The position numbers were made by a program, and so were the translations under genes. Positions 1 to 8,645 of a stretch of 64,000 nucleotides of DNA are shown here, piece by piece (the first letter of the stretch is position 1; every line of letters starts with the position of its first letter). This stretch comes from Ramlibacter sp. Leaf400 (GTDB lineage: Bacteria; Pseudomonadota; Gammaproteobacteria; Burkholderiales; Burkholderiaceae_C), in contig NZ_LMQL01000012.1 of NCBI RefSeq assembly GCF_001424545.1, forward strand, positions 1 to 64,000, written 5' to 3'. The notes beneath the pieces are model-generated. The model did no database searches and was not told the origin of the DNA. It was given only the letters and a program-made list of their open reading frames with translations.

Positions 1-52
1 CGTAGCAATGCGTTAAGCTAACCGATACTAATTGCTCGTGCGGCTTGACCCT
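1..52 (+). rRNA. 23S rRNA, 3' end (partial)
   Basis: The first ~52 bases carry the conserved 3' terminus of bacterial 23S rRNA (GCTAACCGATACTAATTGC followed by CTCGTGCGGCTTGACC). The E. coli equivalent ends GAGGCTTAACCTT, so the mature end is placed near base 52 by analogy and could be off by a few bases. The rest of the gene lies outside the window. A 5S gene follows on the same strand, as expected for an rrn operon. Confidence 0.93.
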
Positions 53-82
53 ATAACTTTGATCAGTCGATCAAAGAGTTAT
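53..82 (+). other. 23S-5S spacer hairpin (rRNA processing stem)
   Basis: ATAACTTTGATC (53-64) pairs with GATCAAAGAGTTAT (69-82) across a four-base AGTC loop, with a small bulge. It lies directly after the 23S 3' end. Such stems in rrn spacers are typically processing sites; that role here is inferred. The motif AGTTATGCC at the end of this stem recurs at 161-169 where the 5S gene begins. Confidence 0.55.
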
Positions 83-165
83 GCCCGGTCGGCGCAATCA
101 AAATAAAAGCTGATTTGCTCTATGAATTGGTCGTCTTGCAGACTCTGCAAGATGGCAAAAAGTTA

Positions 166-281
166 TGCCTGATGACCATAGCGAGGTGGTCCCACTCCTT
201 CCCATCCCGAACAGGACAGTGAAACGCCTCTGCGCCGATGATAGTGCGGATTCCCGTGTGAAAGTAGGACATCGTCAGGCT
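166..281 (+). rRNA. rrf: 5S rRNA
   Basis: About 116 nt beginning TGCCTGATGACCATAGC and ending GGACATCGTCAGGCT. The two ends pair (TGCCTGATGA with TCGTCAGGC), forming helix I. The internal CCCATCCCGAACAGG and GTGTGAAAGTAGG segments are the universally conserved 5S loop sequences. Its position after 23S on the same strand confirms the identity. Ends are estimated from helix I pairing. Confidence 0.95.
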
Positions 282-292
282 CTTACAGCCCC

Positions 293-322
293 AAAAGGCC
301 CAGCAGTAATGCTGGGCCTTTT
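293..322. terminator. Intrinsic terminator, probably bidirectional
   Basis: A perfect 13-bp stem: AAAAGGCCCAGCA (293-305), GTAA loop, TGCTGGGCCTTTT (310-322). It ends the rrn operon. Because the stem begins with four A and ends with four T it can work in both directions, and it also lies about 100 bp beyond the end of the convergent fadD gene. Confidence 0.9.
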
Positions 323-421
323 GCTTTGGGCAAACGATTCCTTGCGCGGGCCCGAGATTGTGGAAATACGGCCGGTATTTCCAGTCCACAGCGAATCAGG
401 GCCCTGAACGTCTAGCCCGAC

Positions 422-2107
422 CTACTTCCCGTTCCGCAGTTCCCGCCTCAGGATCTTGCCCACGTTCGTCTTCGGCAAATCCTCGCGGAATTCAATGTAT
501 TTGGGGACCTTGTAGCCGGTCAGGTTCTGCCGGCAGTACTTGGCCACGTCTTCCTCGGTGAGGATCGGGTCGTTCTTGACGACGAACACCTTGATCGCCT
601 CGCCCTGTTTCTCGTCCGCCACGCCGACCGCAGCGCACTCCACGACTCCAGGGCACATCGAAATGACGTTCTCGAGTTCGTTCGGAAAGACGTTGAAGCC
701 GCTGACCAGGATCATGTCCTTCTTGCGGTCGATGATCTTCGTGTAGCCGCTCGCGTCCATGATCCCGACGTCGCCCGTGCGCATGAAGCCGTCCGGCGTG
801 AACGCCCTTTCGGTTTCACCCGGCTGCTGGTAGTAGCCGACCATCACGTTCGGTCCCCTGATGCAGATCTCCCCCGAATCCCCCTGGGGAAGACTGCGGC
901 CGTCATCGTCCTTGATGGCGATCTCGATGCCCGGCAGCGGCAGCCCGATCGTTCCCGAGAACTCCCGGCTCAATACGGGATTGTTGGTGCCGATCGCGCA
1001 GGTTTCGCTCATCCCCCAGCCTTCCACCATCGTGCAGCCCGTGGTCTTCTGCCAGGCGCGCGCAGTTCCTTCCGAGGCCGCCATGCCGCCGGCCTGGGTC
1101 ACGCACAGCTGGGAGAAATCGATGCTCCGGAATTGCGGGTGCTGCAGCAGCGCGTTGAACAGCGTGTTCACCGCGGGAAACAGATGGAAGGGCCGCCGCT
1201 TGAGCACTTCGATGAACCGCGGAATGTCGCGCGGATTGGGGATCAGCGTCTGGTGAGCGCCCCAGCGGATCGACAGCATGCACAGCGTCAACGCGAAGAT
1301 GTGGTAGAGCGGCAGCGCCATGATCCCGTTGGTGCGGCTGACGTCCCCGATGCGAGCGAGCGCCGGCGTGAACCAGGCCTCCGCCTGCAGGATGGCCGCC
1401 ACCACGTTACCGTGCGTCAGCACGGCGCCCTTCGACAGGCCCGTCGTTCCACCCGTGTACTGAAGGAAAGCGACGGAGTCCAGCGTCTGCGCCGCCGGCC
1501 TCAGCTGCATCGAGCGCCCCTGCGCCAGGGCCCGGGTGAACGGCGTGACCTTGCGTCCGCCGGCCAGCGGCAGCTTGAACGCCGGGACCATCTTGGCCAG
1601 GTGGCGGACCGCGAAAGTGATCCAGCGCCCGTACCAGAAGCCCAGCAGGTCTCCCATGGAGGTGACGACCACGTGCTGCACGGGCGTGCGGTTCACGACC
1701 TCGGACAGCGTGTGGGCGAAGTTCTCCAGGATCACGATCGCCGTGGCGCCTGAATCCTTGAGCTGGTGCTCGAGCTCGCGTGCCGTGTAGAGCGGGTTCA
1801 CGTTCACGCACGTGTACCCGGCGCGCAGGATGGCCGCCATCGTCACGGCGAACTGCGGGATGTTGGGCAGCATCAGCGCGACGCGCGCGCCGGGTTCGAG
1901 CCCCTGCGCCTGCAGCCAGGCGCCCAGGGCCGTGGACAGTTCGTCCACCTCCCCATACGTCATCCACTGCTCCATGCAGACCGAGAACGGCCGCCTGGCG
2001 TTCTTGCGGAACGACTCCTCCAGCAGTTGCGTGAGCGAGCGGTACTGCCCGGGATCGATGTCGTGCGGCACGCCATCGGGATAGTTGCGCAACCAGATTC
2101 GGTCCAT
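422..2107 (-). CDS. fadD: Long-chain fatty-acid--CoA ligase
   Basis: Activates free fatty acids to acyl-CoA using ATP, the entry step of beta-oxidation. The 561-aa length is the usual FadD size. Visible signatures are the AMP-binding P-loop YTGGTTGLSKGA (residues 217-228), the WGMSET motif, the fatty-acyl signature around DRKKDMILVSGFNVFP, and the C-terminal PKTNVGKILRREL with the adenylation lysine. The start is the ATG at 2107, giving the FadD-like N-terminus (MDRIWLRNYP). It is monocistronic and convergent with the rrn operon; they share the terminator at 293-322. The acyl-CoA dehydrogenases elsewhere in the window (28198, 61024) could use its products, but no operon link is visible. Confidence 0.93.
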   Translation of the reverse strand: MDRIWLRNYPDGVPHDIDPGQYRSLTQLLEESFRKNARRPFSVCMEQWMTYGEVDELSTALGAWLQAQGLEPGARVALMLPNIPQFAVTMAAILRAGYTCVNVNPLYTARELEHQLKDSGATAIVILENFAHTLSEVVNRTPVQHVVVTSMGDLLGFWYGRWITFAVRHLAKMVPAFKLPLAGGRKVTPFTRALAQGRSMQLRPAAQTLDSVAFLQYTGGTTGLSKGAVLTHGNVVAAILQAEAWFTPALARIGDVSRTNGIMALPLYHIFALTLCMLSIRWGAHQTLIPNPRDIPRFIEVLKRRPFHLFPAVNTLFNALLQHPQFRSIDFSQLCVTQAGGMAASEGTARAWQKTTGCTMVEGWGMSETCAIGTNNPVLSREFSGTIGLPLPGIEIAIKDDDGRSLPQGDSGEICIRGPNVMVGYYQQPGETERAFTPDGFMRTGDVGIMDASGYTKIIDRKKDMILVSGFNVFPNELENVISMCPGVVECAAVGVADEKQGEAIKVFVVKNDPILTEEDVAKYCRQNLTGYKVPKYIEFREDLPKTNVGKILRRELRNGK

Positions 2108-2152
2108 CCGTGGTCTCCTTGCGCGCGATTGTCATCAGCGCGCGCGATGGGG

Positions 2153-2896
2153 CTACGGGGCTTGTCCTAGGACGCGAACCAGTTCCGTCTCGCAGGCGAC
2201 AAGGTCCCGGCCGTACAGCAGCGAGAACAACTGGTGCTCACGCTGCTGCACAGTCTGCAGAAACTGCTCGACGGTGCCGGCTCGACGCGCCATGCCGGCG
2301 AACGTGTCGAAGCCCTCTTCCAGGAAGTGCTGCAGATCGCCCAGTCCCGCCGCGGCCGCGGGCCCGCGCATCATGCGCAGCATGGTGCGCAGCCCAGGCA
2401 TGCGGGTCAGGCGCGCCAGCTCCTGGCCCAGGGCCAGGACCGACGCCAGCTGCCGTTCACGCTCGTCCCTGCGCCCGAGCGCCTGCCAGGCCAGCACGTA
2501 GCGACGCGCCAAGGGAGCCTGCGCGTCCGCCTGCTGGCGCCACAAGCGTGCCATCTGCATGTCGAGGTCCTCCGTCAGCGCATGCAACTGCGCCATGGCG
2601 GCGGCGGTGCCGGCCACGTGCGCGGGGAACAGCTTCTCGATGGCGACGGCGATGCGCGAGAACTGCTCGTCGCGCCGCGTGTAGTCCTTGTTGCCGTACA
2701 GCTCCTCGAGGAAGAAGCGCGTGGCCGGCTCGAAAGGCCCGCCCGCCAGGAGGTCGGCGTAGGTCCCCGCGAACCGGTGCGACTGCAGCCGCTTGATCTC
2801 GAAGAGGGCCTCGCGCAGCGGTGCATCACCGGCGGCGCTCTGACGCAGCCGCGTGACGGCGGCGACGGCATCTCGGATGGCGCGGGCGGCTTCCAT
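2153..2896 (-). CDS. Conserved hypothetical protein (FFLEELYG family)
   Basis: A 247-aa soluble, mostly helical protein with no signal peptide or membrane segment. It carries the motif FFLEELYGNKDYTRRDEQ (about residues 60-77), which I recall from uncharacterised proteobacterial proteins, but I know no function. The frame stays open upstream to 3361, but that would overlap the divergent Tat-type gene at 2964, so the ATG at 2896 is chosen; codon use supports coding only from there. It lies 45 bp upstream of fadD on the same strand and could be cotranscribed with it. Function unassigned. Confidence 0.75.
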   Translation of the reverse strand: MEAARAIRDAVAAVTRLRQSAAGDAPLREALFEIKRLQSHRFAGTYADLLAGGPFEPATRFFLEELYGNKDYTRRDEQFSRIAVAIEKLFPAHVAGTAAAMAQLHALTEDLDMQMARLWRQQADAQAPLARRYVLAWQALGRRDERERQLASVLALGQELARLTRMPGLRTMLRMMRGPAAAAGLGDLQHFLEEGFDTFAGMARRAGTVEQFLQTVQQREHQLFSLLYGRDLVACETELVRVLGQAP

Positions 2897-2963
2897 GCAA
2901 ACCCGCAGTCTAACTAGGCAAGGGGCTCTACCGAGGGCGGCAGGCGCCTGCGATAGTGCCCGC

Positions 2964-3476
2964 ATGCACAGGAGAAGCTGGCTCAAGCTGGGCCTCGGAG
3001 CGGCTGCGGTGCTCGCGGTCGGCGGAGGCGCGGTCGCATGGATCGAGCCTGGATGGCGAAACGGCCGTCTGTCCCCGGCCGGCCGCCTCGTGTTCACGCA
3101 CACCGCCCGCGCATTCCTGGACGGTTCCTTGCCGGCGGATGAGGAGCAGCGAACCCACGCCCTGGCCGCCTTCCTGGATCGCACCGATGCGTTGATCGGC
3201 GCATTGCCTGCCCACGCGCAGCGGGAGCTCTCGCAGCTGCTGGCATTGCTCGCCACGGGCGCCGGTCGGAGAAGCCTTGTCGGGCTCGCGCCGGACTGGA
3301 GCACCGCCACCGTCCCCGAGATCCGCAACGCCCTGCAGTCGATGCGCGTCTCCTCGCTCACCCTGCGGCAACAGGCCTACCAAGCGCTCCACGACATCAC
3401 GGGCGGGGCTTACTTCTCAGACCCCAGCACCTGGTCCGTCCTCGGCTACCCCGGCCCGATCGCGGTCGGCGCATGA
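2964..3476 (+). CDS. Small Tat-type secreted protein, putative accessory subunit of the GMC oxidoreductase
   Basis: 170 aa. The N-terminus MHRRSWLKLGLGAAAVLAVG has a hydrophobic core behind a short basic region, resembling a Tat-type or membrane-anchor signal, although the classical RRxFLK motif is imperfect (RRSWLK). The remainder resembles small subunit-3-like partners of membrane GMC dehydrogenases. Its stop codon overlaps the ATG of the GMC oxidoreductase (ATGA at 3473-3476), so the two are translationally coupled, which supports a subunit relationship. The start at 2964 was preferred to the longer frame because it places the signal at the N-terminus. Family assignment is an inference from size and context. 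Confidence 0.7.
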   Translation: MHRRSWLKLGLGAAAVLAVGGGAVAWIEPGWRNGRLSPAGRLVFTHTARAFLDGSLPADEEQRTHALAAFLDRTDALIGALPAHAQRELSQLLALLATGAGRRSLVGLAPDWSTATVPEIRNALQSMRVSSLTLRQQAYQALHDITGGAYFSDPSTWSVLGYPGPIAVGA

Positions 3477-5071
3477 ACAAGCTGCCCGACCCCATCGTCG
3501 ACGGCCTGCGCCGCGGCTGGCGCGTGACCGGCGGGGCGCACGCGCCGCGGCCGGCGCGCCTGGATTGCGACGTCGCGATCGTCGGCTCCGGCGCCGGCGC
3601 CGGAATCACCGCGGAACTGCTTGCCAGGTCGGGCCTGAAGGTCGTGATCGTCGAGGAAGGACCGCTGCGCAGCAGCTCGGACTTCCGCCAGCTGGAGTCC
3701 GACGCCTACCCGGCGCTCTACCAGGAAAGCGCCGCCCGCAAGACGCGCGACAAGGCCATCAACATCCTGCAGGGCCGCTGCGTGGGCGGCTCCACCACGG
3801 TGAACTGGACCAGTTCGTTCCGCACGCCGTCGGCGACACTGGCCTTCTGGCGCGAACGCTTCGCGCTGCACGATTTCGCCGACGACCCGCTCGCGCCATT
3901 TTTCGAGCAGGCGGAGCGGCGTCTTTCCATCGGGCCCTGGCTGACGCCGCCCAACGAGAACAACGACCTGCTGCGCCGTGGCGCTGCCCGCCTCGGCATC
4001 CCCGCCGCCGCCATCCTGCGAAACGTCAAGGGATGCTGGAACCTGGGGTCCTGTGGCCTGGGCTGTCCCACCAACGCCAAGCAATCGATGCTGGTGACCA
4101 CGATCCCGTCGGCCCTGGAGCTGGGGGCCACGCTGCTGGTCGAGACCCGGGCCGAACGCTTCGAGCTGGCCAACGGCAAGGTCAGCGCGCTCCTCTGCGC
4201 GCCTGCCGGACAGCCCGGACCTTCCACCCGCATCGTGGCCCGCCACTACGTGCTGGCGGGCGGGGCGATCAACTCCCCCGCCGTGCTCCTGCGCTCGCAG
4301 GCCCCCGATCCGCATCGACGACTCGGCATCCGAACCTTCCTGCACCCGGTGGTGATGTCGGCCGCGCAGATGCCCGCCAAAGTCGAAGGCTGGCAGGGCG
4401 CGCCCCAGACCATCTACACCGACCACTTCCTGGAGACGCACCCGATCGACGGCCCCATCGGCTACAAGCTGGAAGCCCCGCCGCTGCACCCCGTGATCTT
4501 CGCGTCCACCGTGACCGGCCATGGCCAGGAGCAGTCCGGGCTGCTGCGGCAGTTCCCCAGCACCCACGTGCAGCTCGCCCTGTTGCGCGATGGCTTCCAC
4601 GAGCAGTCGCCCGGCGGCACGGTGCGGCTGCGCAGCGACGGGTCGCCCGAACTCGACTACCCGCTGACCGACTTCGTCATGGACGGCGCCAGGCGAGCCT
4701 TCCTCAGCATGGCGGAGATCCAGTTCGCCGCCGGCGCGCAGCAGGTGCTGCCGGTCCACGAGAGCGCCCGCCCGTACCGCAGCTGGAGCGAGGCGCGGTC
4801 CGCCATCGCCGCGCTGCCCATGAAGCCGCTGCTGACCAAGGTGGTCAGCGCTCACGTCATGGGCGGCTGCGGCTTGGCCGGCCGGCCCGAGCTGGGCGTG
4901 GTGCGGCCGGACGGGGTGCACTGGCAACTGGAGAACCTGTCCATCCACGACGGCTCCCTGTTCCCCACCAGCATCGGCGCCAATCCGCAGCTGTCCATCT
5001 ACGGCATCGTGAACCGGCTGGGCCAGGGGCTGGTCCGGCGCCTCGGCGGACGCGAGGCCATACTCGCCTGA
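3473..5071 (+). CDS. GMC-family FAD-dependent oxidoreductase
   Basis: 532-aa flavoprotein of the glucose-methanol-choline family. The dinucleotide-binding motif VAIVGSGAGAGITAE is at about residues 34-48, followed by the FAD-contacting segment GRCVGGSTTVNW (about 101-112) and the C-terminal HVMGGCGLAGRP and NPQLSIYGIVNRLGQ regions expected of GMC enzymes. It oxidises an alcohol group; the substrate cannot be read from sequence (sterol and other hydrophobic alcohols are possible given the lipase that follows). It overlaps the Tat-type gene upstream by ATGA and the lipase gene downstream by TGATG, forming a three-gene operon. Confidence 0.88.
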   Translation: MNKLPDPIVDGLRRGWRVTGGAHAPRPARLDCDVAIVGSGAGAGITAELLARSGLKVVIVEEGPLRSSSDFRQLESDAYPALYQESAARKTRDKAINILQGRCVGGSTTVNWTSSFRTPSATLAFWRERFALHDFADDPLAPFFEQAERRLSIGPWLTPPNENNDLLRRGAARLGIPAAAILRNVKGCWNLGSCGLGCPTNAKQSMLVTTIPSALELGATLLVETRAERFELANGKVSALLCAPAGQPGPSTRIVARHYVLAGGAINSPAVLLRSQAPDPHRRLGIRTFLHPVVMSAAQMPAKVEGWQGAPQTIYTDHFLETHPIDGPIGYKLEAPPLHPVIFASTVTGHGQEQSGLLRQFPSTHVQLALLRDGFHEQSPGGTVRLRSDGSPELDYPLTDFVMDGARRAFLSMAEIQFAAGAQQVLPVHESARPYRSWSEARSAIAALPMKPLLTKVVSAHVMGGCGLAGRPELGVVRPDGVHWQLENLSIHDGSLFPTSIGANPQLSIYGIVNRLGQGLVRRLGGREAILA

Positions 5072-5976
5072 TGTCCCCGGGTTCCCAGCTCGCCCGCCTG
5101 CAGATGTGGGCGCCCATCGGGCTCCTGGCCGCCTCTCTTGCCGCGTTGGTGCTGTTGTGGCCCTGGTCGCCCTGGGTCGCCTGCGTCGTGGCCCTCCTGA
5201 TCGCCTTCGCGCACGCCGCCCCGCTGGGCATCGAGTTCGCCCTGTTGCGCTTCCAGAGTCGGGGCGATCCGGCGCCGCGGCCTTCGTTCGGGCAACTGCT
5301 GTCGGCATGGGCCCGTGAGGTGGCCTACGACGCCCTAATCTTCGGTTGGCGGCAGCCGTTCGACTGGCGGCGCGAGCCCGACCACCTGCCGGCCGGCTCG
5401 CCGGCGGCCGGGATCGTCTTCGTCCACGGTTTTCTGTGCAACCGCGGCTTCTGGAACCCCTGGATGCGCCAGGCGCGGGCCCGCGGTCATGCTTTCGTGG
5501 CGGTGAACCTGGAGCCGGTGTTCTGCTCGATCGACGACTACTGCGACACCATCGACCAGGCGGTCGCCGCCGTCACCCGGGCCACGGGGCGGGCACCGTT
5601 GCTCATCTGCCACAGCATGGGCGGGCTGGCCGCCCGGGCCTGGCTGCGCCGTTGCGGCGGCCGAACGCGTGCGGCGCACGTGGTCACCATCGGCACGCCC
5701 CACCGCGGCACCTGGCTGGCGCGGTTCAGCCGGCTTCCCAACGGGCGCCAGATGCAGGTGGGCTGCGACTGGATCGCGGCCCTGCCGGGAGCCGAGCCGG
5801 AGGCGTCGCGCCTGTTCACCTGCTGGTACTCCAACTGCGACAACGTCGTCTTCCCGCCTTCCATGGCCACGCTGCCGGCGGCCGACAACCGCCTGCACGA
5901 AGGCGCCGCCCATGTCGACCTGGCGTTTCGCCCGGCCGTGATGGACCACACGTTCGAACTGGCGGCTCGCCTGTAA
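5071..5976 (+). CDS. Membrane-anchored alpha/beta-hydrolase (triacylglycerol lipase-like)
   Basis: 301 aa. Two hydrophobic segments at residues 14-31 and 36-53 are followed by an alpha/beta-hydrolase domain with the oxyanion motif FVHGF (117-121) and the nucleophile elbow CHSMGG (Ser182). The catalytic His is probably in MDHTFEL near the C-terminus. The pattern matches bacterial lipases/esterases of the LipA/PGAP1-like type. It begins with ATG at 5071 overlapping the GMC stop codon, so it is the third gene of that operon. Esterase activity at the membrane is likely; the substrate is unknown. Confidence 0.82.
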   Translation: MSPGSQLARLQMWAPIGLLAASLAALVLLWPWSPWVACVVALLIAFAHAAPLGIEFALLRFQSRGDPAPRPSFGQLLSAWAREVAYDALIFGWRQPFDWRREPDHLPAGSPAAGIVFVHGFLCNRGFWNPWMRQARARGHAFVAVNLEPVFCSIDDYCDTIDQAVAAVTRATGRAPLLICHSMGGLAARAWLRRCGGRTRAAHVVTIGTPHRGTWLARFSRLPNGRQMQVGCDWIAALPGAEPEASRLFTCWYSNCDNVVFPPSMATLPAADNRLHEGAAHVDLAFRPAVMDHTFELAARL

Positions 5977-6017
5977 GATCGATCCGACGCGGACGAAGAC
6001 GCCGAAAGAAAGACCCC

Positions 6018-7136
6018 ATGGCCCTGATCGTCGTGATGGAGGATGACGCCTTCACGCGCAACCTGATCGCCACCGTGCTGAAGAAGGATGGGCACGAGGT
6101 GCTCGCCGCCGAGGACGGGGAACAGGGGCTGTCGCTGGTCGAGTCCCGGCGCCCCGACCTGGTCGTCAGCGACGTCCAGATGCCGCGGCTCAACGGTTTC
6201 GACATGGTCGCGTCGCTGCGGCGCAATCCCGCGATCGCCCGCACCCCCGTCGTCCTGCTCACCTCGCTGCCGGAGCGGGCGCACATGCGCATCGGCATGA
6301 CCGCCGGGGCCGACGACTACCTCACCAAGCCCCTGCGCCCGGGCGAACTGCGCGAAGCGGTGGCCGCGCAGCTGAACAAGCGCGCCATCCACACCAGCCT
6401 GCAGAGCATGGTGGTGGAAAGGGCGGTCGAGTCCGCGCTCGAGGAGCAGCGTCACCAGCTGTCCAGGCTCTACGAGCAGCGGCTGGCCAACGAGCTGAGC
6501 GGCCGCTGGCCCACGGAAGGCGGCGGCGCCGGCGACGAGCGGTTTCCCTCCGCCACGCTGCTCTTCGTCGACGTCCCCAACTACGCCGGCGTGGCCGATC
6601 GCCTGGACGCGGCCGAGCTGGCCGAGCTGGTGCGGCGGTTCTACGGCAGCGCGAACGACTCGGCTAACCTCTTTGGCGCCCGCCACATCCAGTTCGTGGG
6701 GGAGGGCGTGCTCGCCGTGTTCGTCGACGCCAGCGACACCCGCACGGTCAACCATGGCCTGAGGGCCCTGCGCGCCGCCTTCGGGCTGATCGAGGCGGGG
6801 CGAGGGATCCAGCAGTACCTCTCGTCGACATACGCCGACCGGCAGTTGCCTCGCTTCGAGGCCCATGTCGCCCTCCATGCCGGGCCGGTCACGCTGACCG
6901 TGCTGCACGACCCGCTGCATTCGCCCGTGGCGCAGACCCTGCCGGTGGGCGACGCGGTCAGCGCCACCATGCTGCTGCAGCACCAGGCCCGGGAACTCGG
7001 GTGGTCGGTCGTGGCCAGCATCGCGTCGCTGCGCCAGGTGACCGGCGCCGTCACCGTCGGTCGGCGCGCGGCCGTGCGGCTGAGCGGGCGCAACGAGCCC
7101 CTGGACGTCGCCGAAATCACCGGCCTGGCCCAGTAG
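6018..7136 (+). CDS. Response regulator with C-terminal class III cyclase-like domain (degenerate)
   Basis: 372 aa. Residues 1-120 are a REC domain with the acidic pocket (EDD at 8-10), phosphoacceptor Asp52 (VVSDVQMP) and Lys near 104 (YLTKPL). A helical linker (about 125-165) leads to a class III adenylate/guanylate cyclase-like domain (about 175-372). The first metal Asp is present (LLFVDVPNYAG), but the canonical GDG motif reads VGEGVLAVF, so the second metal Asp is replaced by Glu and the usual substrate lysine before it is absent. The output domain may therefore be a regulatory rather than catalytic module. No cognate histidine kinase is adjacent; it probably receives its signal in trans. 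Confidence 0.85.
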   Translation: MALIVVMEDDAFTRNLIATVLKKDGHEVLAAEDGEQGLSLVESRRPDLVVSDVQMPRLNGFDMVASLRRNPAIARTPVVLLTSLPERAHMRIGMTAGADDYLTKPLRPGELREAVAAQLNKRAIHTSLQSMVVERAVESALEEQRHQLSRLYEQRLANELSGRWPTEGGGAGDERFPSATLLFVDVPNYAGVADRLDAAELAELVRRFYGSANDSANLFGARHIQFVGEGVLAVFVDASDTRTVNHGLRALRAAFGLIEAGRGIQQYLSSTYADRQLPRFEAHVALHAGPVTLTVLHDPLHSPVAQTLPVGDAVSATMLLQHQARELGWSVVASIASLRQVTGAVTVGRRAAVRLSGRNEPLDVAEITGLAQ

Positions 7137-7278
7137 ACGGGCGCCGGACAGAGCGTCTGCGGCCCCGCCGGACCGCCCGGTCCGGTGATCCATTTCACAA
7201 GCCGGCGCGGCGCTATTCACGCCCCGGCACCTGCTCGCCTTCCTAAGCTTGCGCCTCACCAGGACTCAGGAGGAAAAA

Positions 7279-7929
7279 ATGCAGGCAACCCTCACATCGC
7301 AGGCCGGCAACCACGGCGCGGCGCACCCGGCCGCATCGCCGCAACTGGACCTGCTACTGGACGAACTCGCCTACGGCGTTGCCGTCACCACGGGCGTGGG
7401 CGACCTGGTCCATGCCAACCACGCGGCGCGGCATGAGCTGGGCCGCCAGCACACGTTGTGGGTGCAGAACGGTCGCCTGCGGGTGCAAACCCCGCAGGAC
7501 CTGCAGACGCTGCACGGCGCCCTGGCCAAGGCGACGGCGGGCCGCCGCAGTCTGATCGCCCTGGGCGGCGCCGAGGCGCACCGCCTGAGCCTGGCGGTGG
7601 TTCCCCTGCGCCGCCTGCAGGAGGGCGGTGCGGCGCACGCCGCCCTGGTCTTCTCGCGGCCGACGGTGTGCGGTTCGCTGATGCTCTGCTTCTTCGCGCG
7701 CAGCCATTCCCTCACGACGGCCGAGGAGAACGTGCTGACCATCCTGTGCCAGGGCCATTCGGCGCCGGAGATCGCCCGCAAGTTGCAGGTGGCGGTCTCC
7801 ACCGTGCGCAGCCACGTCCGCAGCCTGTGCGCCAAGACGCGGACCAGCGGCGTGCGGGAGCTGGTCAACCGGGTCGCCATGCTGCCGCCGCTCGCGCCCG
7901 CGCCGCTGCTGCAAGAGCCGATGCATTGA
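7279..7929 (+). CDS. LuxR-family transcriptional regulator
   Basis: 216 aa. The C-terminal ~60 residues form a LuxR/GerE helix-turn-helix: LTTAEENVLTILCQGHSAPEIA, then VAVSTVRSHVRSLCAKTRTSG. The N-terminal region (about 20-140) looks like a small PAS-like sensor with no REC domain, so the protein is a ligand- or interaction-controlled regulator rather than a typical response regulator. The ATG at 7279 is chosen over an upstream in-frame start because AGGAGGAA (7268-7275) is an ideal ribosome-binding site for it. It is followed 59 bp later by a Crp/Fnr gene on the same strand; the two may form one unit. Confidence 0.85.
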   Translation: MQATLTSQAGNHGAAHPAASPQLDLLLDELAYGVAVTTGVGDLVHANHAARHELGRQHTLWVQNGRLRVQTPQDLQTLHGALAKATAGRRSLIALGGAEAHRLSLAVVPLRRLQEGGAAHAALVFSRPTVCGSLMLCFFARSHSLTTAEENVLTILCQGHSAPEIARKLQVAVSTVRSHVRSLCAKTRTSGVRELVNRVAMLPPLAPAPLLQEPMH

Positions 7930-7988
7930 ACAGGCCGCCAGGCCTTGGCTGGCGCGGCACCGCTGCTAGAGTGGCCGCGCACCTTCCG

Positions 7989-8645
7989 ATGACCACGTCC
8001 GATACGGCGGCGCAAGACCGTCTCCTCTCCTCGCTCTCCCCCACCGTCCGCGCCTTCGCCTCCCGGGGCGTGCTGCGCAGCTTCCGCAGGAACACGGTGA
8101 TCGTCCACGAGGGCGAGGTGGGCGACACCACCTTCGTGCTCCTGCAGGGGCGCGCGAAGGTGTACTCCAACGACGTGGACGGCCGCGAGATCACCTACGA
8201 CCTCGTGCACCCCGGCGACTACTTCGCCGACATGTGGCTGGATGGCGGTCCGCGCTCGGCATCGGTCATCACGCTGGAGGCCTGCGTCTGCGCGGTGGTC
8301 GGCCGCGCCGCCATGTTCGAGCACCTGGAGCAATCGCCCGACTTCGCCCGGCACCTGCTGGCTCGCATGATCCAGCGGGTCCGCGCGGCGACGGAGAAGG
8401 CACGCCAGCTGGCCCTGAAGAATGTCTACGAGCGAGTGGCCAGCCTGTTGGAAGGCCACCAGGGCTCCGTGGGCGACGGCTGGCCGGTGGTGCTCTCGCC
8501 CCTCACGCACCAGGCGATCGCCAGCCGCGTCGGCTCGTCGCGCGAGATGGTCAGCCGCATCCTCAAGGAGCTGGAGCGGGGCGGCTACGTCGAACTGGGC
8601 CTGCGCCGCGTCGTCCTCAAGCGCAAGCTTCCGGCCCGCTGGTGA
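7989..8645 (+). CDS. Crp/Fnr-family transcriptional regulator
   Basis: 218 aa with an N-terminal cyclic-nucleotide-binding-type beta-roll (about residues 20-135; GEVGDTTFVLLQGRAKVY, HPGDYFADM) and a C-terminal winged helix including LTHQAIASRVGSSREMVSRI, the Crp recognition-helix pattern. No N-terminal Cys cluster is present, so it is not an Fnr-type iron-sulfur sensor. Its 3' end overlaps the convergent class III cyclase gene by 29 bp, which makes cAMP or cGMP a plausible ligand, though this is an inference from context. The start is the ATG at 7989. Confidence 0.88.
   Translation: MTTSDTAAQDRLLSSLSPTVRAFASRGVLRSFRRNTVIVHEGEVGDTTFVLLQGRAKVYSNDVDGREITYDLVHPGDYFADMWLDGGPRSASVITLEACVCAVVGRAAMFEHLEQSPDFARHLLARMIQRVRAATEKARQLALKNVYERVASLLEGHQGSVGDGWPVVLSPLTHQAIASRVGSSREMVSRILKELERGGYVELGLRRVVLKRKLPARW

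Noticed and set aside
161-169. The repeated AGTTATGCC in the 23S-5S spacer as an integration attachment site
   Set aside because: No mobile-element gene is nearby; it is a short duplication at rRNA processing points.
2897-3361. N-terminal extension of the FFLEELYG protein to 402 aa
   Set aside because: It would overlap the divergent Tat-type gene and lacks coding character; the start at 2896 is used instead.
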